64,000 nt of DNA from Aurantimonas marina (GTDB lineage: Bacteria; Pseudomonadota; Alphaproteobacteria; Rhizobiales; Rhizobiaceae): the NCBI RefSeq assembly GCF_017183135.1, contig NZ_JADDXW010000011.1, positions 62,001 to 126,000 on the forward strand. Reading direction: 5' to 3'. Below the pieces are notes generated by a model. That model had not been told where the DNA came from, made no database searches, and saw only the letters and a program-made list of their open reading frames with translations. This document shows positions 42,797 through 52,467 of the stretch, piece by piece (the first letter of the stretch is position 1; each line of letters begins with the position of its first letter). The translations under genes were made by a program, and so were the position numbers.

Positions 42797-45150
42797 GGCG
42801 TCTGCTCCGTCGGATCGGGATAGCGCTCGCCCTTGCGCCCGACCCTGACGCGGATCAGCGCCAGAATGGCGAGGCCCGCCGTCATGACGACGGCGATCTC
42901 GCCCATCGTGTCGATGCCGCGGAAGTCGACCAGAATGACGTTCACGATGTTGCGCCCGTGCGCGATGGTGTAGCTGTAGCGCTCGAAGAAATCCGACAGC
43001 GAGGCGTCGAAGGGGCGCTGGGTCACCGCTAGCAGGAACAGGCCGAAGCCGGCCCCGCCAGCGATGGCCAGAACGGCGTCTGGCAGGGACTCGCGCAGCG
43101 GCCGGTGATCCGCCGCAGACAGCCGCAGCCGGGTCATCACCAACGCCAGGATGACCACCGACAGCGTTTCCACCATGAATTGCGTGAAGGACAGGTCCGG
43201 CGCGCCGAGCAGCATGAAGATCAGCGCCACAGCGAAGCCCTGAATGCCCAGCGACACGATGGCGGTCAGGCGGTTCTTGGCGATGACGACGGCAAAGATG
43301 CCGAGGACCACGAGCCCGAGGACAGTCCACTCGTAGAAGGCCAGAGTGGGGAAGTCCGGCAGGGCCGGAAAGGCGTCCATATAGATCATCGGCCCGAACA
43401 GCGCCGCGACGATCAGGATGACCGTCACCGTCATATAAATGTCGAGACGACCGGATTGCAGGAAATTGGTGATCGCGAAGGCCCCGCGCAACAGGCCCCG
43501 CATCGCCTGGTCGAAACCCTTGTCGGGACCCCAGCCGATCGCGGCGAGAAGATCCGCGAGGCCGGAGCGGAGCCGGGTGGCGAAAACATACAGCACGATC
43601 CCGAGCGCGATGGTCAGCAACGACAGCATGAAGGCAAGGTTTAGATGCGGCACCCAGCCGATCTCGATCGCGACCGGCTCACCCATCGCGGCCGAAGCCA
43701 TCGGGCCAGAGAAATAGGCATGATAGGCGCCGTAGAACAACGCGCCAAGAAGGCCGAGGACACCGAGGGTCAGGGGACCGAGCCAGATTGTCGGTGCCCC
43801 CTCATGAGGATGATGGATCGTCTCCGGCATCTGGCCGACGAACGGCTTCAGCGCCACGACGAAGGCGGCCGCGAACATCAGCGCGTTGCCGGCGATCGCG
43901 GCGACCATCAGCGCGATGTGATAGGCGTCGCCATGTTCGAGCGCATAATAGATCTCCTCCTTGGCGAGGAAGCCCACGAAGGGCGTGATCCCGCCCATCG
44001 ACAGGGCGCAGAGCATCGCTGCGGTGAAGGTGATCGGCATCGACCGGCCGAGCCCGCCGAGATGGTCGATCTCGCGCGTATGCGCGCCATGGTCGATCGA
44101 TCCGGCGACCATGAACAGGCCGCCTTTGAACAGCGAATGGGCGATCAGATAGAGCACCGCCCCGGTGATCGCGGCCTCGGTGCCGACGCCGATCAGCATG
44201 ACCAGAAGCCCAAGCGAAGCGACGGTCGTATAGGCGAGTGTGATCTTGATGTCGCTGGCGCGGATCGCCAGCAGCGCCCCGACGACCAGTGTCACCGAAC
44301 CGAACAGCGGCAGGATCGTCGTCCACAGGGTGGTGTCGCCGAGCGCCGGCTGTAAGCGCAACAGCAGATAGACGCCGGCCTTCACCATCGTTGCCGAATG
44401 CAGATAGGCCGAAACCGGTGTGGGCGCTTCCATGGCGTTTGGCAGCCAGACGTGAAAAGGCATCTGTGCCGATTTGGTGAAGGCGCCGCAGAGCACGAGA
44501 ATCAGGATCGGCACGTAAAAAGCACTATCGCGCAGCGTGTCGCCGGCGGCCAATACGTCACTTATCGAGGACAGGCCGAGCAACTCGCGGATCACGATCA
44601 GGCCGGCGAGCAGCGCCAGGCCGCCGCCGCCGGTGATGACCAACGCCTGAATCGCGCCGCGCCGCGCCGCCTCGCGGTGGTGGTCGAAGCCGATCAAAAG
44701 GAACGAGGTGATCGACGTCAGCTCCCAGTAGACGAACAGGGTGATGAGATCGTCGGACACGACCAGCCCTAGCATCGCCCCCATGAACATCAGGATGAAC
44801 GAGAAGAAGCGGCCCTGGTCCTTATGGCCGGCCAGGTAGCCGCCGGAATAGAGCACGATCAGCGTGCCGATGCCGGTGATCAGGAGCGCGAAAGTCGAGG
44901 ACAGGCCGTCGATCCGGAAGGAAAACCGCACGTTGAAGGACGGGATCCAGTCGAACCCGAACAGCAGCACGTTGCCGTCGGCGACGGCCGGCAGCGCCTG
45001 CAGGAAGAACAGGAAGGCAAGTGCCGGGGCCAGCGCCAGCGGCCAACAGGCATGCTGCTTGAGAAGACGGGTGAGGATCGGAGCCAAAGCCGCGGCGATG
45101 AACGGCAGGGCAAGCGCCAAAAATCCTGTCGTTGCCTCGATACCCGTCAT
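42793..45150 (-). CDS. Na+(K+)/H+ antiporter subunit A (MnhA/PhaA), with fused B-like domain
   Basis: 785 residues from ATG 45150, a start matching the family's usual [18 protein letters not shown] opening; ATG 45168 is an alternative. The N-terminal 500 residues are NuoL-like, with [20 protein letters not shown] (key Glu) and [20 protein letters not shown] (key Lys). The C-terminal part contains [20 protein letters not shown] and [20 protein letters not shown], the MbhD/MnhB-like extension normal in MrpA. It is the first gene of the seven-gene operon A-B-C-D-E-F-G, used for Na+/H+ or K+/H+ exchange in pH and salt adaptation. Confidence 0.95.
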   Translation of the reverse strand: MTGIEATTGFLALALPFIAAALAPILTRLLKQHACWPLALAPALAFLFFLQALPAVADGNVLLFGFDWIPSFNVRFSFRIDGLSSTFALLITGIGTLIVLYSGGYLAGHKDQGRFFSFILMFMGAMLGLVVSDDLITLFVYWELTSITSFLLIGFDHHREAARRGAIQALVITGGGGLALLAGLIVIRELLGLSSISDVLAAGDTLRDSAFYVPILILVLCGAFTKSAQMPFHVWLPNAMEAPTPVSAYLHSATMVKAGVYLLLRLQPALGDTTLWTTILPLFGSVTLVVGALLAIRASDIKITLAYTTVASLGLLVMLIGVGTEAAITGAVLYLIAHSLFKGGLFMVAGSIDHGAHTREIDHLGGLGRSMPITFTAAMLCALSMGGITPFVGFLAKEEIYYALEHGDAYHIALMVAAIAGNALMFAAAFVVALKPFVGQMPETIHHPHEGAPTIWLGPLTLGVLGLLGALFYGAYHAYFSGPMASAAMGEPVAIEIGWVPHLNLAFMLSLLTIALGIVLYVFATRLRSGLADLLAAIGWGPDKGFDQAMRGLLRGAFAITNFLQSGRLDIYMTVTVILIVAALFGPMIYMDAFPALPDFPTLAFYEWTVLGLVVLGIFAVVIAKNRLTAIVSLGIQGFAVALIFMLLGAPDLSFTQFMVETLSVVILALVMTRLRLSAADHRPLRESLPDAVLAIAGGAGFGLFLLAVTQRPFDASLSDFFERYSYTIAHGRNIVNVILVDFRGIDTMGEIAVVMTAGLAILALIRVRVGRKGERYPDPTEQTP

Positions 45151-45575
45151 CCGCGGCGCGTACTCCATCCCTCGCCCGTCGCCACACCGCATTCGCGACG
45201 CGCCGTCCCGACTCCCTCATACGGAGAGCAGCCTTTGTGGGCAAGACTGGTTCACCCGAAGCCTGATCCGCACTCCATTTCTATTACAGTGGTATGCCAT
45301 ACGCCACCAAAAATATTCCCGGCACGGAGGAAAAAAGGCCTTCACCGAGATTGCATGAAATGACAGCGATTCGGCCCACCCGCATGGCTCCCCTCGCGCC
45401 GCCACAAACCCGAAAGCTGATCGACGGCCGGAACGGGAAATTGAAGCTTCGGGGCTTCGGGTGGCCGACGCCGCGTGCGGTTTGGCCTGCATGCCATTCT
45501 TCGCTACTATTGCGCGAGGTGCCATCCGCCGCTTCCAGCGGCGATTCTCCCCGCCATTCCCGCAAGTCAGGCCTC
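45151..45575. other. Divergent intergenic region upstream of mnhA and the oligopeptidase gene
   Basis: This stretch of about 425 bases contains no supported gene. It presumably carries the promoters of the minus-strand antiporter operon and the plus-strand peptidase. A small palindrome GTATGCCATAC at 45292-45302 is visible, within the wider TGGTATGCCATACGCCA, which resembles GntR-type sites, but it is too short to assign. Confidence 0.45.
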
Positions 45576-47687
45576 ATGAATAACTACTCCACGACCGAAT
45601 TGAAGCCCACGCCCCCCCTCGCCGAGCGGCGCCCCCGGACCGACATCCGGCATGGCCGCGAGCGCTCGGACGACTACGCGTGGCTGCGGGCCGACAATTG
45701 GCAGGATGTGTTCAAGGACACGAGTGTTCTGGACAGCGAAATTCGCGATCATCTTATTGCCGAAAATGCCTATCAGCAGGAGGTGATGGCCGGCACCGAG
45801 GCGCTTCGTGAAGCGCTGGTCAAGGAGATGCGCGGGCGAATCAAGGAAGATGATTCGTCGGTGCCCGCCCCGGACGGCGAATGGGCCTATGGCGTTTCCT
45901 TCGAAGCCGGAGCGGAGTATCCGCGCTTCATCCGGCGTCCCCGCTTCGGCAACGCGGCCCAGGAGACGGTCCTTCTCGACGGGCAGGCGGAGGCAGCCGA
46001 TCGCGCCTATTTCTCGCTCGGCGGCGTCAGCCACTCGACCAATCATCGCTGGCTCGCCTGGACCCATGACGACAAGGGTTCGGAATTCTATACCGTCTCG
46101 ATCCGCGACATGGAGACCGGCCAGGATCTGCCGCTGCGCATCGAGGACACCAGCGGCGGCACGGTCTGGTCGGCCCGCTCGAAAGGCTTCTTCTACACGC
46201 GTCTCGACTCTAACCATCGACCGAGCCGGGTCTATTTTCATCGCCTGGGAACCGACCCGCTCGACGATGCGCTGATCTACGAAGAAACCGACACCGGATT
46301 CTTCATGGGCGTCGACAAGACCCAGTCGGGCGAGTTCGTCGTCATCGACATCCACGACCACGAAACCTCCGAGTGCTGGCTGATCCCCGCCAACAATGCG
46401 GCAGCCGAACCCCGCCTGCTGGCGCCGCGCGAAACCGGCATCGAATACAGCGTCGACGAGGGCAACGGCACTCTCTACATCTTGACCAACGCCGACGGCG
46501 CCCGGGATTTCAAGATCGTCACCGCTCCGACCGACGCCGCACGGCGCTCGGACTGGACCGATTACGTGGCGCATGAGGATGGACGTCTCATCCTCGGACA
46601 TTCGATTCTCAAGCGGCATCTGATCTGGCTCGAACGCCGGGACGGCCTGCCGCGGATCGTCGTCAAACGGCTGTCGGACGGCGAGGAACACGCGGTTGCC
46701 TTCGAAGAGGAAGCCTATTCGCTCGGGCTGGCCGGCACTTACGAGTTCGACACCGACACGATCCGCTTCACCTATTCGTCGCTGACCACGCCGACCCAGA
46801 CCTTCGACTACGATGTGGAGACGCGCGAACGCACCTTGTTGAAGACGCAGGAGATCCCCTCCGGCCACGACCCGGCAGCTTACGTGACCCGGCGCATCTT
46901 CGCGCCCGCCAAGGACGGCGAAACGGTGCCGATCTCGTTACTCTACCACAAGGACACGCCGCTCGACGGCACCGCGCCCTGCCTGCTCTATGGCTATGGC
47001 TCCTATGGCATCGCCATCCCCGCCAGCTTCAGCACCAACGCCCTGTCGCTGGTCGATCGCGGTTTCGTCTACGCCATCGCCCATATCCGCGGCGGCAAGG
47101 ACAAGGGTTTTGCCTGGTACGACGCCGGGCGGCGGCGCAACAAGGCGAACACCTTCACCGACTTCATCGCCTGCGCCGACCACCTCGTCGCGGAGAATTT
47201 CACCCGGCATGAGCGGATCGTCGCCAATGGCGGCTCGGCCGGCGGGATGCTGATGGGCGCGGTCGCCAACATGGCGCCGGACAAATTCGGCGGCATCATC
47301 GCCGTGGTGCCCTTCGTCGACGTGCTCAACACCATGCTCGACGACACGCTGCCGCTGACGCCGCCGGAATGGCCTGAATGGGGCAATCCGATCCTGTCGG
47401 GCGAGGATTACGAGATCATCGCGTCCTACAGCCCCTACGACAACGTCAAGCGGCAGGCCTATCCGCCGATCTTGGTGCTGGCTGGGCTCACCGATCCGCG
47501 CGTGACTTATTGGGAGCCGGCCAAGTGGGTGGCCCGACTGCGCGAGGTCAAGACCGACGACAATCCGGTGATCCTGCGCACCAACATGGATTCGGGCCAT
47601 GGCGGCGCCTCCGGCCGCTTCTCCAAGCTGGAAGAAGTCGCCTATATCTATGCCTTCGCGCTCAAGCTGATGGGTCGGGGCGGTTAG
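45576..47687 (+). CDS. Prolyl oligopeptidase-family serine peptidase (oligopeptidase B-like)
   Basis: 703 residues from ATG 45576. The N-terminal beta-propeller (S9A) begins around RTDIRHGRERSDDYAWLRAD. The catalytic domain has the Ser in IVANGGSAGGMLMGAVANMA, the Asp region ILVLAGLTDPRVTYWEPAKW and the His in NMDSGHGGASGRFSKLEEVA. The fragments GYGSYGIAIPASFSTNALSL and IAHIRGGKDKGFAWYDAGRR are S9A signatures with acidic specificity residues nearby. It cleaves short peptides in the cytoplasm, probably after basic residues. It stands alone. Confidence 0.93.
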   Translation: MNNYSTTELKPTPPLAERRPRTDIRHGRERSDDYAWLRADNWQDVFKDTSVLDSEIRDHLIAENAYQQEVMAGTEALREALVKEMRGRIKEDDSSVPAPDGEWAYGVSFEAGAEYPRFIRRPRFGNAAQETVLLDGQAEAADRAYFSLGGVSHSTNHRWLAWTHDDKGSEFYTVSIRDMETGQDLPLRIEDTSGGTVWSARSKGFFYTRLDSNHRPSRVYFHRLGTDPLDDALIYEETDTGFFMGVDKTQSGEFVVIDIHDHETSECWLIPANNAAAEPRLLAPRETGIEYSVDEGNGTLYILTNADGARDFKIVTAPTDAARRSDWTDYVAHEDGRLILGHSILKRHLIWLERRDGLPRIVVKRLSDGEEHAVAFEEEAYSLGLAGTYEFDTDTIRFTYSSLTTPTQTFDYDVETRERTLLKTQEIPSGHDPAAYVTRRIFAPAKDGETVPISLLYHKDTPLDGTAPCLLYGYGSYGIAIPASFSTNALSLVDRGFVYAIAHIRGGKDKGFAWYDAGRRRNKANTFTDFIACADHLVAENFTRHERIVANGGSAGGMLMGAVANMAPDKFGGIIAVVPFVDVLNTMLDDTLPLTPPEWPEWGNPILSGEDYEIIASYSPYDNVKRQAYPPILVLAGLTDPRVTYWEPAKWVARLREVKTDDNPVILRTNMDSGHGGASGRFSKLEEVAYIYAFALKLMGRGG

Positions 47688-47732
47688 CCCGACGGCTGCC
47701 CCACGATCAGGCGCGCGCCGGAACTGTCCGGG

Positions 47733-48665
47733 CTATTTGCCGGCGCTCTCTCCCGCCGGCAATGCCTTGAGATAGGCTGCGATCGCCTCGCGATCCGTCG
47801 CGGGCAAGCGGGCGATATTCTCCTGCACTGCCACCATCGCGCCGCCGACGGAATCGAAATCCGGCGTGAAGCCGCTTTCCAGATAATAGACGATGTCGGA
47901 GGCCGACCAGGCACCGATCCCGTCCTTCGACGGGGTTATATCGGGAATACGTCCCTTGCCCTCCGGGTTCGGCGCGCCGGCGAGCCACGCATCCGTTTCC
48001 AGTCCGCCCGCACCGCCAAACGTGCGCGGTGTATGACACTGCCCGCAATGGCCGGGGCCCTCCACCAGATACTGCCCGGCGCGGGCCGCGTCCGAGGCAC
48101 TCTCGCCAAGGTCGACGATCGGCGTCGCATCATCGAGGAAGAAGAGCTTCCACAGGCCTACCCCGCGGCGGATGTTGAACGGAAAGGCGAGTTCGCTCGG
48201 CGGCGCCTGTCCCGCGACCGGCGGCAGCGTCTTCAGGAAGGCCCAAAGGTCGGCGACGTCGCCGGGCTTCATCTTCACGTAGGAGGAATAGGGAAAGGCC
48301 GGGTAGAGATGTTCGCCTTCCGGATCGACGCCGCGCTGCATGGCATTTGCAAAGTCGGCGAAGCTCCAGGAACCGATCCCGTCGGTCGGATCCGGCGAAA
48401 TGTTGGGAGCGCGAAAACTGCCGAAATCCGTCTTCAGCGGATCGCCGCCGCCGAGCTTCAGCTTGGCCGCTCCCTCGGCCTTCGAGGGCGCATGGCAGGC
48501 GGCGCAGCCACCGGCCCAGAAGATCCTTTCGCCCCGCACGGCATCGCCGGACTGCTCGGGCGGCAAGGTCGCCGCATCGAGCGAATCCGGCATCGTTAGC
48601 AGATAGAAGCCGCCAGCGCCGAGGACCACGCAGAAGAAGACGGTGGTGAGGATGCGGTTGAGCAT
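47733..48665 (-). CDS. Diheme cytochrome c, membrane-anchored
   Basis: 310 residues. An uncleaved or signal-anchor helix lies at residues about 6-25. Two haem c sites are visible: CAACH in FWAGGCAACHAPSKAEGA and CGQCH in EGPGHCGQCHTPRTFGGAGG. Distal methionine candidates follow each site. The NISPDPTDGIGSWSFADFAN and DITPSKDGIGAWSASDIVYY repeats resemble the cytochrome subunits of alcohol/gluconate-type dehydrogenases. It acts in the periplasmic electron chain; the partner is not in the window. It is followed upstream by a cytochrome c' gene on the same strand. Confidence 0.9.
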   Translation of the reverse strand: MLNRILTTVFFCVVLGAGGFYLLTMPDSLDAATLPPEQSGDAVRGERIFWAGGCAACHAPSKAEGAAKLKLGGGDPLKTDFGSFRAPNISPDPTDGIGSWSFADFANAMQRGVDPEGEHLYPAFPYSSYVKMKPGDVADLWAFLKTLPPVAGQAPPSELAFPFNIRRGVGLWKLFFLDDATPIVDLGESASDAARAGQYLVEGPGHCGQCHTPRTFGGAGGLETDAWLAGAPNPEGKGRIPDITPSKDGIGAWSASDIVYYLESGFTPDFDSVGGAMVAVQENIARLPATDREAIAAYLKALPAGESAGK

Positions 48666-48710
48666 GTCGCCGATGTCCGCCCTGGGTCGCGACCTTGCGG
48701 CTACGCGCCG

Positions 48711-49169
48711 TTATTTTTCCTTCTTGATGCGGAAGTCCTCATGGCATCCTTTGCAGTTTTCCGCCACCATGGCGAAGCTCTGCTTGAAGGCGTCGATATC
48801 CTGCGGATCGGCGGCAATTGCGGTCGCCGAATCCTTCTCGAATTTCGCAACGGCCGCCTGGAATTCCTCAGGCTTTTCCCAAATCGCGGGCGCAGCCTCG
48901 GTATCCTCGCCGGTCTTGCTGTCCTCAGGGAAAAGCGTGCCCATTTTCTCGGCTGTCGTGTGAAAAGCCTGGAAGGCCTCGGCAACCTTGGCCGGATCGA
49001 ATTCCGCCTCGCCCTTGATCATCTGGCCGGACAGCTTGGCGGCCTTGCCGTTGCCTTCCATCAGTTCCTGCCGCTGCTTGATCGGCTCGACGTTCTGGGC
49101 ATAAGCCGGCAGCGCGAGAGCAGCGGTCGCGGTCGCTACCACGAGAGCGAGAAGTCTGGACTGTTGCAT
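48711..49169 (-). CDS. Cytochrome c' (c-556 family)
   Basis: 152 residues from ATG 49169. A signal peptide ends at LALPAYAQNVEP. The C-terminal haem-binding motif CKGCH in VAENCKGCHEDFRIKKE, with the distal ligand in a four-helix bundle, fits cytochrome c'. It ends 45 bases before the diheme cytochrome gene, so both may form one operon. Role in NO handling or electron transfer is inferred. Confidence 0.9.
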   Translation of the reverse strand: MQQSRLLALVVATATAALALPAYAQNVEPIKQRQELMEGNGKAAKLSGQMIKGEAEFDPAKVAEAFQAFHTTAEKMGTLFPEDSKTGEDTEAAPAIWEKPEEFQAAVAKFEKDSATAIAADPQDIDAFKQSFAMVAENCKGCHEDFRIKKEK

Positions 49170-49294
49170 TGAAGGCGTCTCCCGAAAGCGTCCGCCCCTG
49201 CGGACAAGCACCAAAATAATTGAGAGGAATTTGCGGTCTGGCGCAATCAGACTTTGGTCCGGCCCATTTCACGAAAGCGTCAACGCCGCGATCA

Positions 49295-49331
49295 TGGAAA
49301 AGGCCCCGCAAGCATCGCCTACGGGGCCTCG
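49295..49331 (-). terminator. Intrinsic terminator downstream of the superoxide dismutase gene
   Basis: AGGCCCCG (49301-49308) pairs with CGGGGCCT (49322-49329). On the minus strand the hairpin is followed by TTTTCC, as expected for termination of sodB, whose stop lies 37 bases away. Confidence 0.75.
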
Positions 49332-49367
49332 TTCTGTCTTGCGGCGAAGAGGGGAAAACCCCTCGGC

Positions 49368-49970
49368 TCAGCCGGCAACCGCCTCGAAGCGCTCCAGGAC
49401 GTAGTCCCAGTTGATCAGATTGTCGACGAATGCGCCGAGATATTTCGGCCGGGCGTTGCGGTAGTCGATGTAGTAGGAATGCTCCCAGACATCGACGCCC
49501 AGGATCGGCTCTGCGCCATGCACCAGCGGGTTCTCGCCGTTCGGCGTTTTCATGATCTCGAGCTTGCCGTTCTTGACGGCGACCCAGGCCCAGCCCGAAC
49601 CAAACTGGCCGGCGCCCGCGGCCTCGAAATCGGCCTTGAACTTGTCATAGCCGCCGAGATCGGAATCGAACGCGGTCTGAAGCTTGCCCGGCAGGCTCTT
49701 GCCGCCGCCGCCTGGCTTCATCCACTTCCAGAAATGGATGTGGTTGTAATGCTGGCCGGCATTATTGAAGAGCGCCTGGTCGCTGCCGTGCGACTTCTTG
49801 ACGATCTCCTCAACCGACAGATCGGACATTCCAGCCTTTTCGGCCAACTCGTTGCCCTTGGTCACATAGGCGTTGTGGTGCTTGTCGTGGTGAAATTCGA
49901 GCGTTTCCTTCGACATGTACGGGCCAAGCGCGTCGTAGGCATAGGGAAGCTCGGGAAGGGTGAATGCCAT
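49368..49970 (-). CDS. sodB: Superoxide dismutase (Fe/Mn type)
   Basis: 200 residues from ATG 49970. The N-terminal domain has LPYAYDALGPYMSKETLEFH and HHDKHHNAYVTKGNELAEKA with metal-ligand His residues; NAGQHYNHIHFWKWMKPGGG follows. The C-terminal GVDVWEHSYYIDYRNARPKY holds the Asp and His metal ligands. It removes superoxide in the cytoplasm. Fe preference is suggested by rhizobial relatives, not proven. An intrinsic terminator lies downstream. Confidence 0.97.
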   Translation of the reverse strand: MAFTLPELPYAYDALGPYMSKETLEFHHDKHHNAYVTKGNELAEKAGMSDLSVEEIVKKSHGSDQALFNNAGQHYNHIHFWKWMKPGGGGKSLPGKLQTAFDSDLGGYDKFKADFEAAGAGQFGSGWAWVAVKNGKLEIMKTPNGENPLVHGAEPILGVDVWEHSYYIDYRNARPKYLGAFVDNLINWDYVLERFEAVAG

Positions 49971-50110
49971 TTGGTGCGTCTCCTTCTGGTTGGTTAGGTC
50001 CTGAGCGCAACGGGCAGACCCGGCGAGGGTTGCCCGAAACGTCAAAATTCGGCGAGGGGGAAGTTAGGGCCGACGGTTGCGTTTGCCACCGGTCGGCATT
50101 CAACCGCCTG

Positions 50111-50974
50111 TCAAGCCGCCGCGCGGGCGAAGGACAGATACAGCTCACGCGCAGCCTCGTAGACGGGACCGGGCTGGAGCTCGCGCCCCTCGATGCCGAT
50201 CACCGGCACGACTTTGGAGTGGTTGCCGGTCGAGAAGATCTCGTCGGCATCGAGGAATTGGGCGACCGTCAGCGATGCCTCGACCACGTCCCTGCCCTCC
50301 TCGCGCAACAGCCCGATCACCCGCTGCCTTGTGATGCCGTCGAGGAAACAGCCGTTGGGAACCGGCGTGAACACGGTTCCGTCCTTGACCATGAAAAGAT
50401 TGGATGTTCCGGTCTCGGCGACATTGCCGAGCATGTCGAGCACCAGCGCATTGTCGAAGCCGCGCGACTTCGCCTCCATGATCGCCCGGCCGTTGTTGGG
50501 ATAGAGACATCCGGCCTTGGCGAGCGTCGGCATGGTTTCGGGCGTCGGCCGACGAAACGGCGAGACGCCCAGCGAAAATCCCGACGGCGCGATCATCGGC
50601 GCTTCATAGAGGCAAAGGCAGAATCGCGTGGTTTCCGGGTCGGCCGGAACGCCCATATAGCCGCCATCCTCGGCCCAGTACATCGGACGAATATAGACGG
50701 CGGTCTTGCCGTCGAACCCGTCGAGCCCCTCGTGGGTCAGGCGCACGATCTCCTCCGACGCCACGGTCGCCTTCAGCCCGAGCGCTTGGGCGGAGCGGTT
50801 GACGCGCTCGCAATGCCGATCGAGGTCGGGCGCCAGGCCGTCGAACCACCGCGCGCCGTCGAAGACGGTACTGCCGAGCCACATCGCATGGCTGCGCGGG
50901 CCGATCAGGCCGGGATTGCCGTCATACCACTCGCCTTCCACGAAACTGCGCGTGCGGGTCATTTCCTGCGACAT
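50111..50974 (-). CDS. Branched-chain amino acid aminotransferase-like enzyme (class IV PLP)
   Basis: 287 residues, fold type IV. It has HAMWLGSTVFDGARWFDGLA at the N-terminus, the PLP lysine probably in PTLAKAGCLYPNNGRAIMEA, and ALVLDMLGNVAETGTSNLFM, the family's phosphate-binding signature. A D-amino acid or branched-chain substrate cannot be told apart here. Two tandem 22-bp repeats lie 37-80 bases upstream of its start and may bind its regulator. Confidence 0.88.
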   Translation of the reverse strand: MSQEMTRTRSFVEGEWYDGNPGLIGPRSHAMWLGSTVFDGARWFDGLAPDLDRHCERVNRSAQALGLKATVASEEIVRLTHEGLDGFDGKTAVYIRPMYWAEDGGYMGVPADPETTRFCLCLYEAPMIAPSGFSLGVSPFRRPTPETMPTLAKAGCLYPNNGRAIMEAKSRGFDNALVLDMLGNVAETGTSNLFMVKDGTVFTPVPNGCFLDGITRQRVIGLLREEGRDVVEASLTVAQFLDADEIFSTGNHSKVVPVIGIEGRELQPGPVYEAARELYLSFARAAA

Positions 50975-51010
50975 GGAGAAGCTCCAGATTGGGCGGGGCG
51001 GTCATGGCGA

Positions 51011-51054
51011 AAAGTTTCACCATGGGGACATGAAAGTTTCACCATGGGAACATG
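51011..51054. repeat. Two tandem 22-bp repeats upstream of the class IV aminotransferase gene
   Basis: AAAGTTTCACCATGGGGACA (first 20 bases of copy 1, 51011-51032) is followed directly by the second copy at 51033-51054, identical in 21 of 22 positions. Each contains the palindrome CCATGG and, across copies, TTTCA and TGAAA. About two helical turns per repeat makes them good operator candidates. Confidence 0.7.
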
Positions 51055-51116
51055 GCAGAGGGTGAAAAAATTAGTCTCCGCGCTAACGGTGGCTAGGCAG
51101 CGAAGTCAATATCCCC

Positions 51117-51129
51117 GGGGGGGGGGGGG
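51117..51129. repeat. Thirteen-G homopolymer tract
   Basis: After ATCCCC comes a run of 13 G. It lies in the non-coding region between the aminotransferase gene and a weak small frame. It may be a slippery tract in the genome or a sequencing artefact. Confidence 0.7.
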
Positions 51130-51255
51130 ACACGTAAAGATTTGGGGGCAGCCATAGTGCTGCGCAAACGATTAAATCATACCGTGGCTGCCGAAAGGTA
51201 CTCGTATTTCGGGGCGCTGTGACGATTGGATGCGCTGACGCCCTAGGTTCGGGCA

Positions 51256-51600
51256 ATGAAGACACAGCCCCTTCGCGATTCGCACGATCAACGAGGTTGG
51301 AACCGTCGTCACACGCGATTGAGATCGGTGAGGCTCCTCACTCTGTCCCGCCGATTTCTGGAGGACGTTATGGTGGTCGACATATCCGACGGCGGAATTC
51401 GGCTCCGCCGCGGTCCCTCTCCGGCACATTGTCGGTTCGCGTTTGCGGATTACCCTGAGCATGGGAGTGGCGCGCGGGCCGGACACGAAACTATTGGTCC
51501 AGTGAAAAAAGGCTCATTGTCGATCGGATTATCGCCGACGGCAGTGCTTCCAATTACCGCGACTCGCCCATATGACCGTCCAAAGCCAGAAGCCCGCTGA
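51256..51600 (+). CDS. Small protein with PilZ-like N-terminal half, possibly degenerate
   Basis: 114 residues. WNRRHTRLRSVRLLTLSRRF and VMVVDISDGGIRLRRG recall the R..R and D/NxSxxG signatures of a PilZ domain, but the rest (from about residue 55) does not look like PilZ and composition is irregular. It overlaps the haloacid dehalogenase start in another frame. It may be a truncated PilZ protein or a remnant. Weak evidence. Confidence 0.35.
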   Translation: MKTQPLRDSHDQRGWNRRHTRLRSVRLLTLSRRFLEDVMVVDISDGGIRLRRGPSPAHCRFAFADYPEHGSGARAGHETIGPVKKGSLSIGLSPTAVLPITATRPYDRPKPEAR

Positions 51601-52282
51601 CACGATCAGGGAGACCCCATTGCATTCCGTCTATGTCTTCGACGCCTATGGGACGCTGTTCGACACTAGCGCCGCCGTCGCCCGCCACGCCGGTGACCTC
51701 GGCGAATCCGGCCGGCTTCTTTCCGAAATCTGGCGCCGTAAGCAACTCGAATATTCCTGGGTCCGCGGCCTGATGGGACGTGCCGATCGTGATTTCTGGC
51801 AATTGACGGAAGACGCCCTCGACTACGCCTTCAAAAAGGTCCCGTCGTCGGACCCGGCGCTTCGCGAGAAACTGCTCGAAGCCTATCGCGATCTCGACGC
51901 ATTCGAGGAGGTGCCGGGGACCCTCAGAGCGCTCAAGGAGCGGGAGGCGCGCCTGGCGATTCTGTCCAATGGTTCGCGCGAGATGTTGAAGCGGGCGGTA
52001 CGTTCGGCGGGTATCGAGGATCTGTTCGACGCGGTCTTCTCGGCAGAAGACTGCGGAGCCTACAAGACCGCGCCGGCCATGTACGAATTGGTGACGACCC
52101 GCTTTCGGCTCTATCCCGACGCCGTGTCGTTTCAGTCATCCAATCGCTGGGACATTGCGGGTGCCACGCAATTCGGCTTCAACACCGTCTGGATCAACCG
52201 TGGCGGTGAACCGGACGAGTATCTGGATCTGTCGCCGAACGCCGTCCTGGCGGACCTCCGCAGCCTGCCGAATCTCGTCTGA
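51572..52282 (+). CDS. Haloacid dehalogenase, type II (HAD superfamily)
   Basis: 236 residues. The HAD motif I is YVFDAYGTLFDTSAAVA with the nucleophilic Asp. Motif II is LAILSNGSREML; motif III Lys is CGAYKTAPAMYELVTTRFRL; motif IV is the SSNRWDIAGATQFGFNTVWI segment. This is the L-2-haloacid dehalogenase layout, converting 2-haloalkanoic acids to hydroxy acids, but phosphatase activity on other substrates is possible. It starts at ATG 51572. A separate promoter is assumed. Confidence 0.88.
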   Translation: MTVQSQKPADTIRETPLHSVYVFDAYGTLFDTSAAVARHAGDLGESGRLLSEIWRRKQLEYSWVRGLMGRADRDFWQLTEDALDYAFKKVPSSDPALREKLLEAYRDLDAFEEVPGTLRALKEREARLAILSNGSREMLKRAVRSAGIEDLFDAVFSAEDCGAYKTAPAMYELVTTRFRLYPDAVSFQSSNRWDIAGATQFGFNTVWINRGGEPDEYLDLSPNAVLADLRSLPNLV

Positions 52283-52373
52283 CCATAGCTCGCCAAGTCA
52301 TAATCGTACTTGGACAGACGCAAGTCTGTTTACGGCTATCGCCGAGGGGCGATCAAACGGATGTGATCGAAAT

Positions 52374-52398
52374 GGAACCGAACAACTTGGAAAGTGTT
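52374..52398 (+). promoter_or_regulatory. Possible EcfG-type promoter of the L,D-transpeptidase gene
   Basis: GGAAC at 52374-52378 and TGTT at 52395-52398 are separated by 16 bases, close to the general-stress sigma consensus GGAAC-N16/17-CGTT of Alphaproteobacteria, with one mismatch at the -10. It lies about 70 bases before the start codon. Short-motif matches like this are frequent by chance. Confidence 0.3.
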
Positions 52399-52467
52399 GG
52401 CACGGTAACAACAATTTACGGCTTCCGCTCGTAGAGTGGCGGCCGATAAGAAAAACAGGCTGGATAG

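Noticed and set aside
45284-45306. GntR-like palindrome around GTATGCCATAC
   Set aside because: Short match in a 425-base region with no adjacent regulator; not strong enough to call a site.
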